From assembly GCF_000002865.3 (NCBI RefSeq), contig NW_001865041.1, forward strand, positions 855,793 through 919,792: a stretch of DNA of 64,000 bases, given 5' to 3'. The translations under genes and the position numbers were made by a program. A model generated the notes under the pieces. That model was not told the origin of the DNA, did not search any database, and saw only the letters and a program-made list of their open reading frames with translations. Every line of letters starts with the position of its first letter. The stretch's first letter is position 1. This stretch comes from Monosiga brevicollis MX1. Lineage: Eukaryota; Opisthokonta; Choanoflagellata; Craspedida; Salpingoecidae. Shown piece after piece: positions 31,967 to 43,593 of the stretch.

Positions 31967-34900
31967 TCAGGGTGCCGCATCGTAGTGCGCAGCGTTCAAA
32001 GCGCCGAGAACGCCTTTGAGGTTCTCAAAGCCTTCGAGCTGGCGCAAATCAAACCCCGAGTGTGCTGTTGCATGCGGGCCAGGATTAGAGCTCGAGTCCT
32101 GCGACAGTGCCGAGTCTTGTGATCCCTCGTGCGTGCCGCCGCGCGGAGCACTCGATGCAGCACCCATGGAGCTATCGTGTGGCGTGTGGTGGGGCTCATG
32201 CTTATCCCTGGTCTGAGTGTGCGAAGAATGCGCGGGACGGGCCCCATCATTGGGTTTGTGTCGACGCTCTTTCTTACGGTTCATGATGATCAACGCCACC
32301 AAAGAGTCGGTGCTCGTGTTTCGCAAGTCTGGAAACGCCAAACCCATCCATCCATAACAGTGAGTGCGAATAACCAGCAAGAGATACAGATACGACGCGG
32401 GTTGACAGTCGTCAGCATTGTTGCTGAGGTCGCGCATCCAACCTGAGGTTGCCAGCCCAGTGGCCTCCATCAAGGCAGGTGGCAGGCCGGCGCCAGCCGC
32501 CATGGGGATCAAATACATGTCGCGCACAGGGGCTCGCGTTTCCTTGACTACGCCAAAGCGATTGTTCCTATGTAATGCCTGCCGGTGAGGGGAAAAACGA
32601 CAACAAACGCCGAGGTCGTGGGCCTGTACCTTCGGAAATATTCAATCAAAGTGGTAAAAGCAATTTGTGCTTCGTCGTTGGCTGGTTCAAACTGAACTGC
32701 CAGATAGAGCTTTGAAGAGGCCTCGCGCAGCTTGCGAACATACGACCAAACCTACGCAGCATCATTGTCGTGAAAGTCTGAACCCACAACGCTCTTCCAT
32801 GGACGTTCAGAGATGCATTCAAGATGCTGAAATCAATAACGGTATACCAGCAACCAGCAACAGCGTCAACAAGCAGGCATCTGAGGAGGGTCGTGTCTTA
32901 CGCACATCATTGGCACGAATGCGGCCATCGATTCGTAGATGTGACCGTAGACCGGCCTTGACAAGCGCTTCATGTTCTTTGGTTCTTTGAAGAAGCGACG
33001 CTACCAGTTCTACGTGTCCCACCGCTGAGAAGTCGACAAAATATGGCCAAAGCAGAGAAAGATGAGAATTACAAAGCAAATCGGCAGCTCGTGTCCGGGA
33101 ATAGCAGGTATAAGCCACGCACACTCGTGCTTCAAAGTGCCACGCCACGCCTCCTCCGTCAAAATATCAAGAGAGGGCTCTGCAACGTTTCGTGAGCCCA
33201 CATGTGGGGCATGGTTGATCAAATCGTCTTCCTTTCCTTCCCACGGCTCGCCAGGGCCAAGGTGTGATCGATTCAATGTCTGGGACACGGGAGACAGGGC
33301 GGGAGACAAGGTGGGGTCCATAGTCTCATTGGCTGGTGCGGGCAGGTCAGGCGTGGCATCCACTTGGCTCGCTGCTGTACGCTCCCAAGGCAGCAGTGCA
33401 GGTTGTGTGTCTGGCCTGCTTGTAGTCGAGGGTGTAGGCGTAGTGGGGCGTTGAGGAAGAGTCCGCCGTTCGCTGCTGCCTTTACCTTCATCAGTTTCAG
33501 TGGTCGTGAGGGATTCCGCAAGGCCTGCTCATGTCCATGACAAGTGGGTGGTATACGGATTCAGCCAGTGCCCAGGCAGTCGAGGTGAGGCAGTGACATT
33601 GGTCTCACGGCGAAATTCTTGGCAAAGGGTGCGCACGCGTACTTGCGGCCACATGTGGCTTTTTCTTATTTTCCACATGAATTTGCAGCTGCTCAGCGGT
33701 GAGGATGGATTGCTCTTGACGCTCCTTGACGGCCTCCTCAATCTCACGCTTCTCGCTCCGGGGTAAAAGGTCTTCAAGTGTAAACTGTGCCACCTGCGTT
33801 GGTGTCACTTTGTGTTGTGCAAGCTGATCCAAAATCTGGCCCGAGGGATCTTGCATGTTGCTCATCAGCCGTCGTAAAAAGCTGCGATAATCATCGTCAA
33901 TCTTTCATGTATTCAACAAAGTGAGAAGCCAATTCTTTGTGAGGAACCAAACAAGCCCAGTGCACGGCTGACATCAATGCCATGGGGCATCCACAAACTT
34001 TGCGCGCTATATAGCTCCAACAAACAGTGTCTGCTACAAACCTCGCAACGGAATTGTGTATAGGTAGCGTGCTCTAGCCGCTCCGCTAGCTGCACAGTGT
34101 TTATTTCTTGCGCTTCGGAACCTGCCATGTGTCTTAGACGATTTTCGATGGTCTTTGCGAGGCGCTAGGAATAATAGAAATGAAGCGCAGCATTTGAGCC
34201 AGCTGGTGCAATACACGTTGTCGCAGAGTCGCAAGCACCGGCACGCTCGCTCGTCAACTCGACAAGCATCATACAACGATGAAGAACGACCGCAGCAGTG
34301 CTTCACGGCCCACATGCAAAGGTGGTCAAGGCATGGACCATAGTGGGATGCTTACTTGTCGAAAATTGGTGCGCACACGCTCATGGGCAGGAGAGGGTTG
34401 AGGCTCTTTGCTCACCCCAGGGCTTTGGTGCGTGGGGGCAGGGGGCATGCTCTTGCGCGACCCTGCATTTTCCGACTGTAAAGTGGAGGCTCGGCGAGCC
34501 ACATGCGCCGAGGCGGGTGGCACCGATGGACTCATTCCCGACGGCATGCCTGTCATGGCCTGTGTACACACGGTTTCACAACAAAAGTCAAGACGATAAA
34601 AGCAAAGTTCAGCAGCCAATATGCATGGCGAAAAGACGGGTGTGACAAATTAGGGCGTAAACTCGGGCAAAGGGTGTGGCAGCGCAAACAGCTTCATCAT
34701 TCGATGAATGCCGGAAAACAACTTAGTTCTGCCAACCTGGAACGCTAATTGAGCAGCTTCAATGGCACAGTCATCGCTACAAAATTGGTCTGCATCGCGA
34801 TGTAGTTCCTTCAAACACATGCGGCACATTGTCGTCGTTTCATCCTTGACGACCTGCAATCGTCGTTCACCAAGAATTCATCATTATTGGTGTGAGGAGT

Positions 34901-36051
34901 GTTGCTGTTTGATGTGGGCAAGCTCTTGCACGTCAACCACCAAGAAGAAAGAGCTCGGTTGTTTGCTTGCAAACAAGATGCAAAGCCGCAAGTACAGAGA
35001 GGGTATTCATTCGCGCAAAAACAGATGACTCTTTTTACCTCAGCGGCTTTTGTACGCTTGCGTTGCCGACCTGCATCCCATTATGCATGCGATGCATTTT
35101 GCGTCAGTGAGTCGAGTGCCGCTCCTTGTGAGAAACAGGTCGATAAAGTCTTCGTACCTTTCTTGGGTGTGGGTGACGAATTGGTCACCGTTTGTATCTG
35201 CACGTCCACAGCGCGAAGAAAGACCATGCACGCGGCCGACAAGGACAGAGCATGTGAGGAATGAGTCTGAGCGCTTGATGGAGAGAACAGTGATGGCAGG
35301 TTTGGTTTGGAAGCACAGGCACGCACGCTGGGCAGCAGCGGTTTTTGCCTCTTGGCTGGCGGCTCTATACGCAAGGCAAGCGTGTCACTGAGGGTGGCAA
35401 GTGTCTTGTGGCACTGTAACAATGCAACTGTCGATGCTACGTGTGGAAGTTTCGATGAATTGACTGACCTTTACATTTAGGGCAAGTGTAGGTCTGATGG
35501 GTCGCCTCAAGGGCCCGAACGTGCTTCAGGTTGAGGTTGAGGCAATCGATGTGATACCATTCATCGCAACTGTCACAGGCAATCATGTAGCGGCCATCAT
35601 CTGGTCCCCGACAAATGCAGTATGGTGTGTCATCGTCATCGTCGGCGTCGTCCTCTTCCTCTGCTTCCTGCTTCTCCTTGTCAGCTAGCGCTCGACTCGG
35701 AGCGTTGCTCTGCTTTCGGGCCCCGTCGCTGTCAGTTGATCCAGAGGACACTCCGTTGGTGGGCTGATGCATCGACTTGGAACTGGCTGGTTTGCGTTGC
35801 CGAGCGGAGCGGCGGGGTGGGTCAGCTTTAGAGCCTGCGGAACTTGGCCCCTGCTCACTCGACTGAGGGGCGCCGGCAGTGGTGTGTTGTGGACTCTCAT
35901 CCGATGGCACCAACGCTGGCACATCGCCGTTATTATCGACGACCTCCGTAAAAGATGTCTCCCCGCGCAAGAGCTCATCCAAGGTGTGCGCAAGATCATC
36001 ACTATCCTCGCCATTGCCGTTCTGACTCGGGTCCATCAGCAGGGGATCCAT
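31967..36051 (-). CDS. PHD-zinc-TFS2M-SPOC transcription regulator (DIDO1/PHF3/Bye1 type), 13 exons
   Basis: Minus exons 36051-35469, 35364-35327, 35197-35158, 35070-35039, 34853-34737, 34559-34356, 34164-34042, 33901-33643, 33524-33123, 33024-32906, 32751-32630, 32567-32443, 32328-31967; in phase, 841 residues. An acidic/Ser-rich N-terminus leads to a PHD finger (residues 146-195: YCICRGPDDGRYMIACDSC, then WYHIDC and YTCPKCK), which reads H3K4 methylation in this family. A basic NLS-like exon (RQRKRTKAAE) and a CxxC zinc motif (MCRMCLKELH, FCSDDC) follow. The TFIIS central domain has RVRTNFRQRLAKTIENRL, YRSFLRRLMSNMQD and HKVTPTQVAQFTLEDLL. The SPOC domain has LTEEAWRGTL, GRIRANDVWSYVRKLREASS, NRFGVVKETRAPVRDMYLIP and DSLVALIIMNRKKERR. 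PHF3/DIDO1 bind the phosphorylated Pol II CTD through SPOC. Confidence 0.93.
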
Positions 36052-36940
36052 GCTCGTGGGCCGTTCTTGCCCTTGGAATGGGCACTAGAGCGACAAGGTG
36101 ATGATGGGTCTGTGGATCGCTGTCCCAATCGCTGGCCCAAGGACTTGAGCACTATATAGGTAAAGAATGGTCGATCCTACTGGACGCAGTGGGCGTTGTC
36201 CACTACCAGCTTGATGCTTGAGGACAAGCAGGCCAGCAGCCTTCTGCGGTCGGGGCTCGTCGATATATCGCCACAGCGGTCAGTTGAGCAAAGTGTTCAA
36301 ACGCCACACACGAGTCAATGAATGAACGAACGATACTTCTGACATTTTCTCACGCTAAAATAGTTATGTTCACTCGTTTCGTGTATTAGTCGCTCCGGCG
36401 TCCTAGCATGCATGCAATCTTGCCTGCCCAACAACAAGTCTCGTTGCACAAACAACCCGAGCAGTGCCATTCAAGAGGATGTCAGTGCGAGCGGAATTTT
36501 GAATATATCCGGATGTATTGTGCGAATCGAGACCAAGGTGGCTAGGAAGTTAGTTTTCCGCTGCTTACCTTTTTTCCTGCTCCGGTGTGCAGTGTGGTGT
36601 TGTAAAGACTGTACTAGGACCGTGCCAGGAACGTGCCAGAGCACGCTGGGGGATTCCGGTTCGGATGCTCACTCCACTATACTAAAGCACGGGCACAACC
36701 CATCTGCTACCTCGACGCCCATCTGCTACCTCGACGTGTTGTTGGTGACTTTGTCTTTGCTGTCGGGCATGCAAGTGGCAAATGGGCTTGGTTGGATGTG
36801 AATGTGATTCGGTGATTCCTCCAAGCCTCAGGCCTCTGTGCCAGAATTGTTGCATGACTGGGCAATGACCCATTCCGCCCAAGTGGCCGGTCATCACTCA
36901 AATCTTGTGTTCGGCACTTCCGTTCTGGAGTGCACTCATC
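36052..36940. promoter_or_regulatory. Divergent region (PHD-SPOC / RasGEF) with a 19-bp tandem repeat
   Basis: 889 bp between opposite starts. A perfect 19-bp duplication lies at 36699-36736. A 129-codon + frame at 36412-36801 runs through it but has no recognisable content. No core promoter element could be assigned. Confidence 0.4.
36699..36736. repeat. Tandem repeat, 19 bp x 2
   Basis: Two perfect adjacent copies of CCCATCTGCTACCTCGACG. The unit length is not a multiple of three, which argues against the surrounding open frame being coding. Confidence 0.85.
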
Positions 36941-39900
36941 ATGGATTTTAGAGGGCCGCCTCCTGCTGCGGAGGCTCTTTCTGGGTTGTGGAATGCCTTT
37001 CCAGACACGAGCGTGCTAGTCCCTCACGCTTGGTCGGACATGCCTACGTTGGTCTGCTCCGTACCTCAGCTGTTTTTCTTGACGCTTCATGCATTTGGTG
37101 TGTCCGGTGCAATTTTGCTATTGTTCCGCCAGGGTGTCAAATCAACCCCTCCCCCCTACCTCCCCTTGCGCGTCGTCCCCACGTGACTAGAAGCTGCACG
37201 CACATGCCGGCTTGCTCGCGTTGCTGAACCCCATCTTTTCTCTGCTTCACATCGTGCTAGATTCGGAGCCAAACTCAGATATGCTTGATCAGCTTGGCGA
37301 GGGGTTGAAGCTGGAACCCAAAGTAAAACGATCACGCCGATCCTTGGGAGCACGTCGCGCGTCACTACTCAGCTTGGGATCAGGCTCAAGCCAATCATCG
37401 CTTATGATGGATCAGGATGGGGCGGCACCTCACACTGATTGGGTGGACATCCCTGGTGCTCCAGTTTCAACCCATGCTGCCCAACTTGCAAACGGCAGCC
37501 CAGTACGTTCCTCTAGCAGTCCAACACGAACCACACGGGCGGTCTCTCCTTCACGCTTACCTGCAAAGCAAAGGGTAATGCTCGAATGTTTTCGCCACCG
37601 TGGCGTGATCAGCGAAGATGACGTTCGAGGACTACGAAGCACAGTGGCTCCTGTCGACGGCGAGACCTTATTTCGCTGGTTTCAGTTGCGTGCTCGTTTG
37701 TTTGATGTTCTTGCGCTTGCCACCCGCGCAAACGCTGTGACAATCTTGGAGCTGCTGCTCGATGCTCTTCAGGTCACCTCTACATGACCCTGCTGTGTTT
37801 TTTCTGCTTTGCGTGTGCCTCTCCAAACCTCCCTCTTGCCTGTTCGCCCCAAAGATTCCCATTTTTTGCTCGTGCACTGCACCTTTCATGGCGTTGTAGG
37901 TGCCTAGCTGGGCTCCGAATTCCCACTGTCTTGCTCGCTTCTCCTCTTGGTCTACGGATGCCGTCATGGCCTGGCAATGTGCCGTGGCCGAATTTTGTCG
38001 GTGCGACTCGACTGTTTGCCCACATCTAGCTAATCGGTTCTCGTTCAGATTCACTTCTTTTCACAACCACATGATGTGTTTCACACGTGATCGTTTCGGA
38101 TAGCTGCTGGATGCCTTTGCACATTGCAGAGTTGAGCGATTCGTCGACGGCCAGGAATCTCAATGCATTCATTTTCCGCCTCGAACAATGCTCGGTATCG
38201 AAGACTTTCATGAACCCAGTCTTAAGGGGATGGCTGCGGTTGCTGGACGCCGATTATGGTACCAGGATGGTGTTGTGCTGGCATTCCTTCTCATTCCGTC
38301 TGCGATGGTTGACAACCGTTAGGCACTCCAGACTTTACATGGTCCAGACATGTCTACCATCTTCACTCAGCCGATGTCTCGTCTTGTGTGCGTGCGCTCC
38401 TTGTTGATCCTCTTCTGTCGCCCAAGGGGGCATTGTCGTCGTAGCATTGTCGTAGCCACTCATTAACCTTGCATCTCTTGCCCACTGCTGATCCCATTAT
38501 TTGCTTGCCCTGGTGAAAAGCAGAACGCCAACGCTGTGTCGTGAGGCGCTGCCGCCGGTCATTAACCCTCTATGGGGATCAGACACTGATACAGACGCCC
38601 AAGCCGTCGCCCATGCGCTGACAGTCCTGGAATGGGACCAGATGGCCATGGTCACTGTGAACGACATCTTGCTAGCTGCTGTAGGTGACTTTGCTTGTCA
38701 GCGCGGCGTTGGCAATGTTCCACGCTTCGCTTCGGGAATGTCTTGACTGGTGTCGTTCATATTGTTGGTATTGTTGGACTTTTCAATGGTCTGTAGATTG
38801 ATGGTCGGACAGAGCGAGCTGTGACAGGAGTTATTACTTTTAGCAATCAACTACGCGCTTGGGGAGCCACCGCCATTGTCAATGCTTGCTGCTTGGTGCA
38901 CCAACAGCGCACCCTAGAGCATCTAGTTGCCATTTGTGACGCCTTACTAGCCTTGGGCAACTTCAACTCTTTCGTCTCTCTCCTCGCTGTCTTTGCGCAC
39001 CCAGCTGTCTCCAGGTTGAAAACCTCGCTGGGAGAGCTGTCTCGGCGTATTCAAAAGGTCAGTGAGGTTCCGCCATCGGCCTGTCGGCTCTATGCATCGA
39101 TGGACAGAACAGCCGTCTGCTTTTGAGATCAGTGCCCCGACGCAAGGTCTGGTGTGCTTACCTTCCGTCCACATTTGCGTGCTTTCGGCTTGAATGGGGC
39201 TTGATGTCGTTGCGACACAGCTTCGGCGAAAGCTCGAGGACGTTGCCGACCCTAGCAATAATCACGAGAATTATCGACGCGCTTTTCGTGCTTGTTTGGC
39301 CACCGGCCAACCGTGCATACCATTTTTGGCGCTCTTGATGCGTGACGTACTTTCTGCCCATACCGTGCTACAAGTAGGTCACATACACCCACCCTTTTGA
39401 CTAGATTCTCGTGTAGTTGGTGCACGACAGCAGTCGTGACTTTTTTTCTTCATTCGCCAACGTGCCCATGGTATCATAGAATGTGCCAGCATCATGTGTC
39501 AGCGCTAGCAAACTTGCGGTCATGAGCATGCTTTTGCAGGATTTCACAAGAGCCCAGGTCTTGCTGTTCTCGCTTGTGGGCTTGACGTATCGTGCCCAGA
39601 AGTGGTCTCATCCATCTTGAACCAATAGATCAAGCCACCCAATGTCAGCATTGATCTGGTCTTGCTGGCTCGCATGCGTACGGCGCTGCAGGTGAGAAGC
39701 CCCGAAGCGCTTGGGGGCGCTGGCTCGTTTGACAGCTTCCGTCTCACGCCTACTCTCTGCGTAGACCTCTTTTCCATCTGAAAAACAACTCTACGAATCA
39801 TCAAAGGCATGGGAGCAGACTCATGCATCTGAGAGAGGTGGTTCATCTTCCTTGTCTGTGTTTTGTTGGCTCGAAGTTTTCAACACGGCACAAGTCTTGA

Positions 39901-39987
39901 TTTTTTGTTGTTTATTGGCAGGTTCAAACTCCCCGAAACAGCGAGGGGCCTGCCAATCTTATGTTTCTGAACCCGGCTCATCGCTGA
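36941..39987 (+). CDS. Ras-family guanine nucleotide exchange factor (REM + CDC25 domain)
   Basis: Placed exons: 36941-37097, 37261-37772, 37900-38000, 38104-38258, 38524-38680, 38797-39057, 39221-39373, 39540-39557, 39629-39691, 39922-39987. The join between 38258 and 38524 is out of phase, so one short exon there is missing from the model. A basic, Ser-rich segment (KVKRSRRSLGARRASLLSLG) comes first. A helical region (LFRWFQLRARLFDVL; RNLNAFIFRLEQCS) matches a Ras exchanger motif in position. The CDC25 catalytic domain is clear: AVAHALTVLEWDQMA (family QLTLIEWELF), LVAICDALLALGNFNSFVSL (family AEHCRELNNFNSLMAI), AVSRLKTSLGELS and NYRRAFRACLATGQPCIPFL (family NYREAL...PCIPFLG). Ras, Rap or Ral preference cannot be told. 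The C-terminus is uncertain: the last exon stops just where the final helix would continue. Confidence 0.82.
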
Positions 39988-40090
39988 ACGGTGAGTTGCC
40001 AACGCACTCAGTCCTTGTTGAGCATTTTCTCTTGAGCCTACATTATCGACCGTGACGAGCAAGCGCTTCTGCCTTGTTGTTGCACGTTTA

Positions 40091-41689
40091 GAAAGTCAAG
40101 CGTCTAGCTCAACCACTTTTGTTCATGATGCCAAAAAGGTCTGGCCATGCCTATCGTTGGCCATTCGGCCGACCACTTGACACACCAAGTCGAGTCTCAC
40201 GCATGCTTTGTGATCCCGTTTTAGCGCCTTGCGAGTTCACTGGAGGGGAGAACACTTTTATCGGATCTGACTCAGCAGGTATGGGAGGTATCTGTCCTAG
40301 ACGAATCCTCACCTTCTGGAGCGTTCTTCGAAGCCGAGTTTGGGCTGAGAGCTAATTTTTGCTGCTATTCGTATTGTTGTCAAAGCTGGTAAACCTGGCT
40401 ATTTTGAGCCGCTCAGAGTCAGCTGGCTGCGAAAACCCCGAGACAAGGGGGGGGAGACTGAGCCACAACCAGGCAAAAGTACCCAATCAGACCAGATCTG
40501 ATCTCGCAATTGGCTTACAAATCTTGCAGGTGAGATTTTAACTCTCTCGTATTCCAATTTGAAGTACATGATCTTGAGCCTTCGAGCAAATGATGATGCA
40601 TTTCGCGCTTTTGAGGGGATAAGAGCGCGCACCTGCTCGGGCTCACTTTTGGACTGGACGCTGCTGATTTCAGACTTGTCTGGATGAGCCGCTCCTGGTC
40701 CATGAACTATTAGAGAACGCATCCAGGGCTGCATCGGTAAGTGTGAGTATTTTCGGTGCGAGGTCTTTCTGTGCTTTGTAAGATCATACTTGCTTGTGCG
40801 TGGCGCCAGGCATGTTCAAGTCAACCCGAGGCAGCCCCGGCTCAAGACAATGCCTTTGACCTCTCGCCGAGCTCAACAAACAGCAATGGGTTTCATACGG
40901 ACACTGTTGCTCTGCACGAAGACCTCTTACGTTGTTTGCAGGCATCTTGCCTTGAGCTCGCGGTTAGTGCTGACCACTTTCCATTTGCAGCGAGTGCGAG
41001 AAACGCGGGGTCTACCCGACTTGTTTGTCTCGACTATTCCAGCCAAGCCTATGCTCCGTCTCATTTGATGACGCGTTTCAGGGATTTGACATTGCCCGGC
41101 TGAACAAGACAGCCCGATTGCTTCAAGTGAGTCAACCTGAGCAATGAACTCACGTTTTTGGTTTATCATTGTGATGAAGTTGCGCATGAGCCGGCAACAT
41201 GATGATTTGCTCATGTCTCACACGACGCCTGGTCTGTCGCATTGAATCAATGAATTCAACAATAAACCTTCAATTTGAAGATGCCAGCACTGCAGTCCGT
41301 CTTCTTGACGGGTCTTGTGTTGGTTCGCCATGGCATCTGGGTAACATCCAGTGAGAGCGTGGTCAACAGGCCCACATTCCTGCAAGGCCAGGCGTTTGGG
41401 CGCGGCGCCACAATCATGCTCGAAGCCTCGACAGAACTTTGCTCTTCTCAGAATGGCGAGCTTTGGCATTGGGTACGTCTTTCACCTGCAAAAGGGTTTG
41501 ATGTACGATCTACTAGACAGTCTCCTCCCTCATACAACCTCCCTTGTCCAACACGTTGACTCGTACATGCAGAGCACAACGACGCTGCGAGAATTTGCCG
41601 GGTTTCAAGTTTTATCAGGTGCAGAGTTTGATATGACCAGCGGTGTGGGCGATGATGGTGAGGAAAACGAGCTCGAGACGGATGTGTAA
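40091..41689 (+). CDS. Possible multi-exon gene, unrecognised (or 3' part of the RasGEF gene)
   Basis: Several + strand stretches look like exons bounded by fair splice sites but could not be joined into one frame. Examples are near 40091-40136 (KVKRLAQPLLFMMPK), 40674-40737 (LDEPLLVHELLENASRAA), 40809-40941 (Ser-rich, ending TVALHEDLLRCLQ), and a final stretch to 41689 (YDLLDSLLPHTTSLVQHVDS, then an acidic end ENELETDV). They lie on the same strand directly after the RasGEF stop, so they may belong to it through an alternative splice, or form a separate small gene. No family is recognised. A candidate poly(A) signal follows at 41818. Confidence 0.35.
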
Positions 41690-42366
41690 GAGTTGCTACT
41701 GTGCTGTGATGTGATGTGAGGCTGCGCCATCTCGCGAGCCAGGCTTGAACTCGAGTGACAGGAAGGAAAGTCGATTCTTAAAGAGTTTGGAGATAAGACT
41801 CACATGGGTGCTTGCTCAATAAAAGGAAAGGAGACGAGGTCAGACTTGGAAGGAACAGTCAAAAGCCAACATAAGTTTCGATGAAGCGAGGGGGCAAAAC
41901 GGGTCAGGGACAAACGTATTATTCATCTTCTCCGGCCCATCCGAACCTCCAGTCGCTTGCTTCATCGCACTTCCACTTTTGTTGTTCCTCTTGCTGCCAC
42001 GTACTCCCTTCGAGCGCATCACCCCAGCCTTCCCTCATGCACACACACACACACACACACATAAAAGCACACCTCTCAAACAGTAGATACAAACAGATAA
42101 AACAGAACACACAAAAAAACCAAAAGGCAAACAATACAGATACAAGCAAAACACAAAGTGTCAGTGTGTACGCACGCATACACAAGGACAATGGAACGAC
42201 ACATGGTATTTGTACAAAAATGGACAGAGATTCACAAGTGAAATCTCGCAAGCATTGCCATTAGCAAGGAACAGACCATTGTAACCCCTCACCAAGGCTA
42301 CGCTTTCAAAAGTAACGGTGAAGTAGGTCACACGACAACGGACCGTTCAAGCTGATTCCGAGAGCT
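41690..42366. other. Convergent 3' intergenic region
   Basis: This interval lies between the last + strand exon and the stop of the giant minus-strand gene. AATAAA at 41818-41823 (+) is a candidate poly(A) signal for the + strand gene. A short CA tract lies at 42039-42060. No gene is supported. Confidence 0.55.
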
Positions 42367-43593
42367 TTAGAACAAGCTTTCAGAGATGTCCGGTTCAGCA
42401 CGGCTAGGGCGAGTGCGCCCACGCTTCTCCATCTTCATGGACTGGCGATTGAGGCTGTCTCGCATTCCAGACACGGAGGCCATGTCCGAGCCAAACCGGT
42501 AGCGATCGTTGCGCAGCTGGGCGCGATAGGATTGGATCTCATCTGTATGTACTTCATCATCGTGGCCCGTAATCAGATACTCCGGGTCCATGGTGCCACT
42601 CGTGTAGCGACCAACATTTGCCGAAATGAGGCGATGGCCCACGTTGACACCACGCGGCTGATAGTAAAACTGGATGCTCGTGCCGGCCTTGCTCTTGGCA
42701 ATGCCAACCGCCCAATATCGGCTGATGCCGGCGGGGTCCGTCTTGGCAAGCACATAGCCGCGGCAGTCGGGCATGGGGCGAACACGGAAGTTAATCACCA
42801 GGCGACGCTGAACAGCAGGATGGAAGTGCTCCGGTACGTTGAAGTAGCACTGACTTGTGCCATCAAACACATAGCTATCTTCTGCTGAGCCTGCTTGCAC
42901 CGTACCGTTAACGTCATCAGCCACGGCAAACAATGGTACTGGATCGCTAAGAGCGTCTGTACCAGCGGCGTTGGCAGAGGCAGCATCCGAGGCAACGGTA
43001 ACACCGGCCAGCTCTGCATGCAAGGGGTAACGCCCCGGAGGACGCTGGCCCACACGCAGAGTGCCAGGGCCGTCCTGCAACACATCCGTCAAGGGCGTGG
43101 AGAGCAGAACACTGCCATCGCACGAGAATGTGATTTCTGTGTCGCGAATCTCAATGCACACGTCTAACCAAGGGTCATCCTTGACTGCTGCCAAAACAGC
43201 GCCTGCCAGGAGCGAGCTCTTGTCAGAAGCCACGGGCAGCGCCGAGGCAGAGGCAGTCGCCGCCGCCGCCGCCGCCGCCGTAGTTGCAAGACTGGAAGCC
43301 GCGGTGGGTGCACCACCACGGCTCGATCCTGTGTCAAACATATCCATTTTCAGAGCATTGGCCTCGTTGTCCTGATAGTTGACATCGGGCGACAAGTCCA
43401 CGAGCGGGTCCTGTGCCCCACGACCACCAAGCTCAACAAAGGCCGAGAACAAGGGATCAACGACCTCTGGTTCTCCCGTGTCGAACATGGGGTTGACAAA
43501 GGCAATGTCCTCGCGCGTCTCGTCCGTAAGCTGACCCATTTGGATCTCCAGGTTGGTCTTTTCATCCTGCAGTTGCTTGTCCTGACGCGCCTT
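42367..43593 (-). other. C-terminal tail with LamG-like remnants and an Ala run
   Basis: Roughly 410 residues follow the span. An acidic first part contains an alanine run (about eight Ala from GCC repeats, near 43255-43285). Two stretches look like LamG strands: VCIEIRDTEITFSCDGSVLL, and LVINFRVRPMPDCRGYVLAK with YWAVGIAKSKAGTSIQFYYQ. The end is Arg/Ser-rich and basic. By the positive-inside rule this should be cytosolic, an odd place for LamG-like sequence. Confidence 0.6.

Noticed and set aside
36412-36801. 129-codon frame between the PHD and RasGEF genes
   Set aside because: It runs through a 19-bp duplication whose length would shift a reading frame, and it has no domain.
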